A stretch of 23,667 nt of DNA from Parcubacteria group bacterium. Its GTDB lineage: Bacteria; Patescibacteriota; Minisyncoccia; Moranbacterales; JAKLHP01. The notes below the pieces were generated by a model. It had not been told where the DNA came from. It did no database searches and worked only from the letters and a program-made list of their open reading frames with translations. Every line of letters begins with the position of its first letter. The first letter of the stretch is position 1. Positions 22,171 through 23,667 of this stretch are shown piece by piece. The translations under genes and the position numbers were made by a program. The stretch spans positions 1 to 23,667 of the forward strand of contig JBBABD010000013.1 of assembly GCA_041657845.1 (NCBI GenBank), given 5' to 3'.

Positions 22171-23103
22171 ATGCTTAATATTCAAAAAAACGTAAAACTT
22201 GCAGATCACTCAACTTTCAAAATCGGCGGACCGGCGAAAGAATTTGTCTTTGTTGAAAGCGAAGAAGATTTAATAGGGGCTATTAATTACGCAAAAAATA
22301 ACAATCTCAAGCTTTTTATCTTAGGCGGAGGAAGTAATGTTTTATTTGATGACAGGGGCTTTAACGGATTAGCAATCCAAATGCGAAATGTCAAATATGA
22401 AATAGGAGATAATATTATCGAGTGCGGAGCGGGATTATTATTATCTAACGCAGTTAATATTGCAAGAGAAAATAATTTATCCGGATTCGAATGGGCAGTT
22501 GGAATTCCGGGGACGATCGGCGGAGCAGTGCGGGGGAATGCGGGAGCCTTTGGAAAAACCATAGCGGATTTTGTGATAGAAGTGAAATCTTACGATGTCT
22601 CTAATCAAAAAATTGTAAATTATCATCCTGGAGATTGCGATTTTAATTATCGTGAGAGTATATTCAAGCAAAATAATGGCTTAATCATACTTTCGGCCAA
22701 GATTAGGCTAAAAAATGGAGATAAAGATAAAATTCAGGCCAAAATTGATAAAATATTAAAAAAACGATCCGAAAAACAGCCAAAAAGCTGGTTTGGAAAT
22801 GCAGGAAGCTTTTTTATGAATCCAGTGGTTGCAGATAAGGATTTAATAAATAAATTTGAAAAAGAAACCGGAAGCAAAATCGTCGGAAACAGGATTTCAG
22901 CCGGATGGCTGATCGAAGAAGCTCAACTTAAGGGGAAAAAAATTGGCAATATTTCCGTCAGCAATATTAATGCAAACTTTTTAGTGAACAACGGGGGTGG
23001 AACAATGGAAGAAGTCTTGACAGTTTCTGGTATTATTAAGCAGAAGGTCAAGGTCAGATTCGGGATAGATTTAAAAGAAGAAATAAGAATTATTTATTAT
23101 TAA
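22171..23103 (+). CDS. murB: UDP-N-acetylenolpyruvoylglucosamine reductase
   Basis: MurB uses FAD and NADPH to reduce UDP-GlcNAc-enolpyruvate to UDP-MurNAc, the substrate of MurC. The 310 residues show HSTFKIGGPA (13-22), the FAD-binding LGGGSNVL (51-58), GIPGTIGGAVRGNAGAFG (111-128), YRES (160-163), and AGSFFMNP with the catalytic Ser213. AGWLIEEAQLKG is also present. A C-terminal glutamate in LKEEIRI (303 or 304) completes the active site. The length and spacing are those of a type II MurB, shorter than the E. coli enzyme. murC and murB are often adjacent, but here two membrane-protein genes lie between them. No Shine-Dalgarno is visible. Confidence 0.95.
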   Translation: MLNIQKNVKLADHSTFKIGGPAKEFVFVESEEDLIGAINYAKNNNLKLFILGGGSNVLFDDRGFNGLAIQMRNVKYEIGDNIIECGAGLLLSNAVNIARENNLSGFEWAVGIPGTIGGAVRGNAGAFGKTIADFVIEVKSYDVSNQKIVNYHPGDCDFNYRESIFKQNNGLIILSAKIRLKNGDKDKIQAKIDKILKKRSEKQPKSWFGNAGSFFMNPVVADKDLINKFEKETGSKIVGNRISAGWLIEEAQLKGKKIGNISVSNINANFLVNNGGGTMEEVLTVSGIIKQKVKVRFGIDLKEEIRIIYY

Positions 23104-23114
23104 TTTATCAAAAA

Positions 23115-23142
23115 ATTAACAGGTTAATACTTAACATGTTAA
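23115..23142. promoter_or_regulatory. Two tandem palindromes before the hibernation factor gene
   Basis: ATTAAC-AG-GTTAAT (23115-23128) and TTAACATGTTAA (23131-23142) are two perfect palindromes with the same half-site, GTTAA, spaced two bases apart. They end 12 bases before the start codon at 23155. They could be an operator pair or a small member of the word-hairpin group. I see no clear -10 and -35 pair beside them. Confidence 0.5.
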
Positions 23143-23154
23143 TCGGGAATTGAT

Positions 23155-23505
23155 ATGAATATCAGATATCTATTCAGGGAAACCAAGGTTGATGATAGGG
23201 AGAGAGAATATATTGAAAAAAAGTTAAAGCCGCTAAATAAGCTATTGAGTAATATTTTACAAATAGAAATTGAAATAGATTTGGAAAAAAAGGGGAAATT
23301 TAGGATTGAATTGATGATTTGCACCCCGTATAAAAAATATAGAGTTGAAGAAATTTCTGAAAGCATCGAAGGGGCTATTGATGGTGCAGCGGCGGATATC
23401 AAAGATCAAATAATTAAAGATAAGGGGAAAATTAAAACTCTCAAGAAAAGAGGAAGAATTTCGCTCAAAAAGAAGCTAGTCTTGGATGAAAAAGCCAGGT
23501 TCTAG
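23155..23505 (+). CDS. hpf: Ribosome hibernation promoting factor (HPF/RaiA family, short form)
   Basis: HPF binds the decoding site of the small subunit and holds ribosomes inactive in slow growth. The 116 residues match the N-terminal domain of this family. There is a first strand and helix (NIRYLFRETKVDDREREYIEKKL), then paired strands with EIEIDLEKKGKFRIELMI, and the helix SIEGAIDGAAADIKDQIIK. A basic tail (KRGRISLKKK) follows. The long-form C-terminal dimerisation domain is absent. Two tandem palindromes lie directly upstream. The downstream gene begins 33 bases after its stop. Confidence 0.85.
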   Translation: MNIRYLFRETKVDDREREYIEKKLKPLNKLLSNILQIEIEIDLEKKGKFRIELMICTPYKKYRVEEISESIEGAIDGAAADIKDQIIKDKGKIKTLKKRGRISLKKKLVLDEKARF

Positions 23506-23524
23506 TCTTTTTTGACAAATAGTA

Positions 23525-23530
23525 TATAAT
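23525..23530 (+). promoter_or_regulatory. TATAAT -10 box for the last gene
   Basis: A perfect TATAAT lies eight bases before the ATG at 23539, which would give a leaderless transcript. TTGACA at 23512-23517 is only seven bases upstream, too close to pair with it. At 17 bases from that TTGACA is TTAGAT (23535-23540), a poorer -10 overlapping the start codon. Confidence 0.5.
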
Positions 23531-23538
23531 GCAATTAG

Positions 23539-23667
23539 ATGAGCTCATTTAAATTGACCACGTTTTTTTCCAAACACCGACCTGAAATTAATCATCGAAT
23601 ATCCCAGATATCGGAACCCCATGAAAGTGCATTGCAGTTTCTCATAACGAGTCTCCAATTTCCGGTA
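23539..23667 (+). CDS. Start of an unrecognised gene (partial)
   Basis: An ATG opens a frame that stays open for 43 codons to the window edge. It begins MSSFKLTTFFSKHRPEINH and continues RISQISEPHESALQFLITSL. It is preceded by a perfect TATAAT, which supports a real gene. I do not recognise the family. In many bacteria hpf is followed by secA, but this does not match the SecA N-terminus. No signal peptide or membrane helix is visible in the part seen. Confidence 0.55.
   Translation, partial: MSSFKLTTFFSKHRPEINHRISQISEPHESALQFLITSLQFPV

Noticed and set aside
23512..23530. TTGACA and TATAAT before the last gene as one promoter
   Set aside because: The boxes are only seven bases apart, far from the 16-18 needed. 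They cannot be used together.

Overview
The window reads as one stretch of a chromosome from a small-genome member of the Candidate Phyla Radiation (Patescibacteria), most likely a Parcubacteria-type lineage. This rests on compact AT-rich genes, almost all on the + strand. It also rests on an FtsA-like gene followed by a membrane-anchored protein of a type I know from that group, a shortened phosphoglycerate kinase, and starts that mostly lack a Shine-Dalgarno sequence. The assignment is an inference from gene content; no rRNA or tRNA gene is present to test it. TGA is used as an ordinary stop (ends of ftsW, ftsA-like, murC), which argues against the UGA-recoding Gracilibacteria and Absconditabacteria.

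Layout. 1-113: the end of an insertion sequence on the minus strand, probably IS481-like and cut by the window edge. 162-1508: scpA and scpB (chromosome condensation), separated by a GC-rich REP-like palindrome. 1630-3830: a D-alanyl-D-alanine carboxypeptidase and mraY. 3904-7450: a carbohydrate block of pgk, eno and a PfkB-family kinase. 7546-10849: an FtsA-like actin ATPase and a large single-pass membrane protein. 10888-12076: a perfect sigma70-type promoter, a leader with a possible 15-codon peptide, khpA, a strong terminator and trmD. 12220-14505: ftsW and murG. 14506-16366: a probable accessory insert with a REP-associated tyrosine transposase (RAYT) between two inverted copies of its own hairpin, and an unknown HExxH protein. 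16367-23103: murC, then a GT-C glycosyltransferase and a P-type ATPase, then murB. 23155-23505: a ribosome hibernation factor. 23539-end: the start of an unrecognised gene.

How the genes fit together. The backbone is a dispersed cell-wall and division set: MurC and MurB make and reduce cytoplasmic precursors, MraY and MurG build lipid I and lipid II, FtsW polymerises at the septum, a carboxypeptidase trims, and FtsA-like and ScpAB handle division and chromosome organisation. Glycolytic and translation genes (trmD, khpA, hpf) are interleaved. murD, murE, murF, ftsZ and ftsI are not in this window.

The least explained feature is between the genes. At least nine spacers are built from short AT-rich words repeated on one side and complementary on the other, forming long imperfect hairpins that run up to the next start codon. 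Word families recur at distant spacers: TCGCGAA-type before mraY, pgk and the membrane protein; AATTTTTAATT-type before the carboxypeptidase and ftsW; ATAAAG-type before the PfkB kinase and ftsA-like. Separate mobile palindromes (two TGTCATTC-type REP pairs, the RAYT hairpins and an in-frame coding element in the P-type ATPase) add to the repeat load. No intergenic gap exceeds 200 bases.
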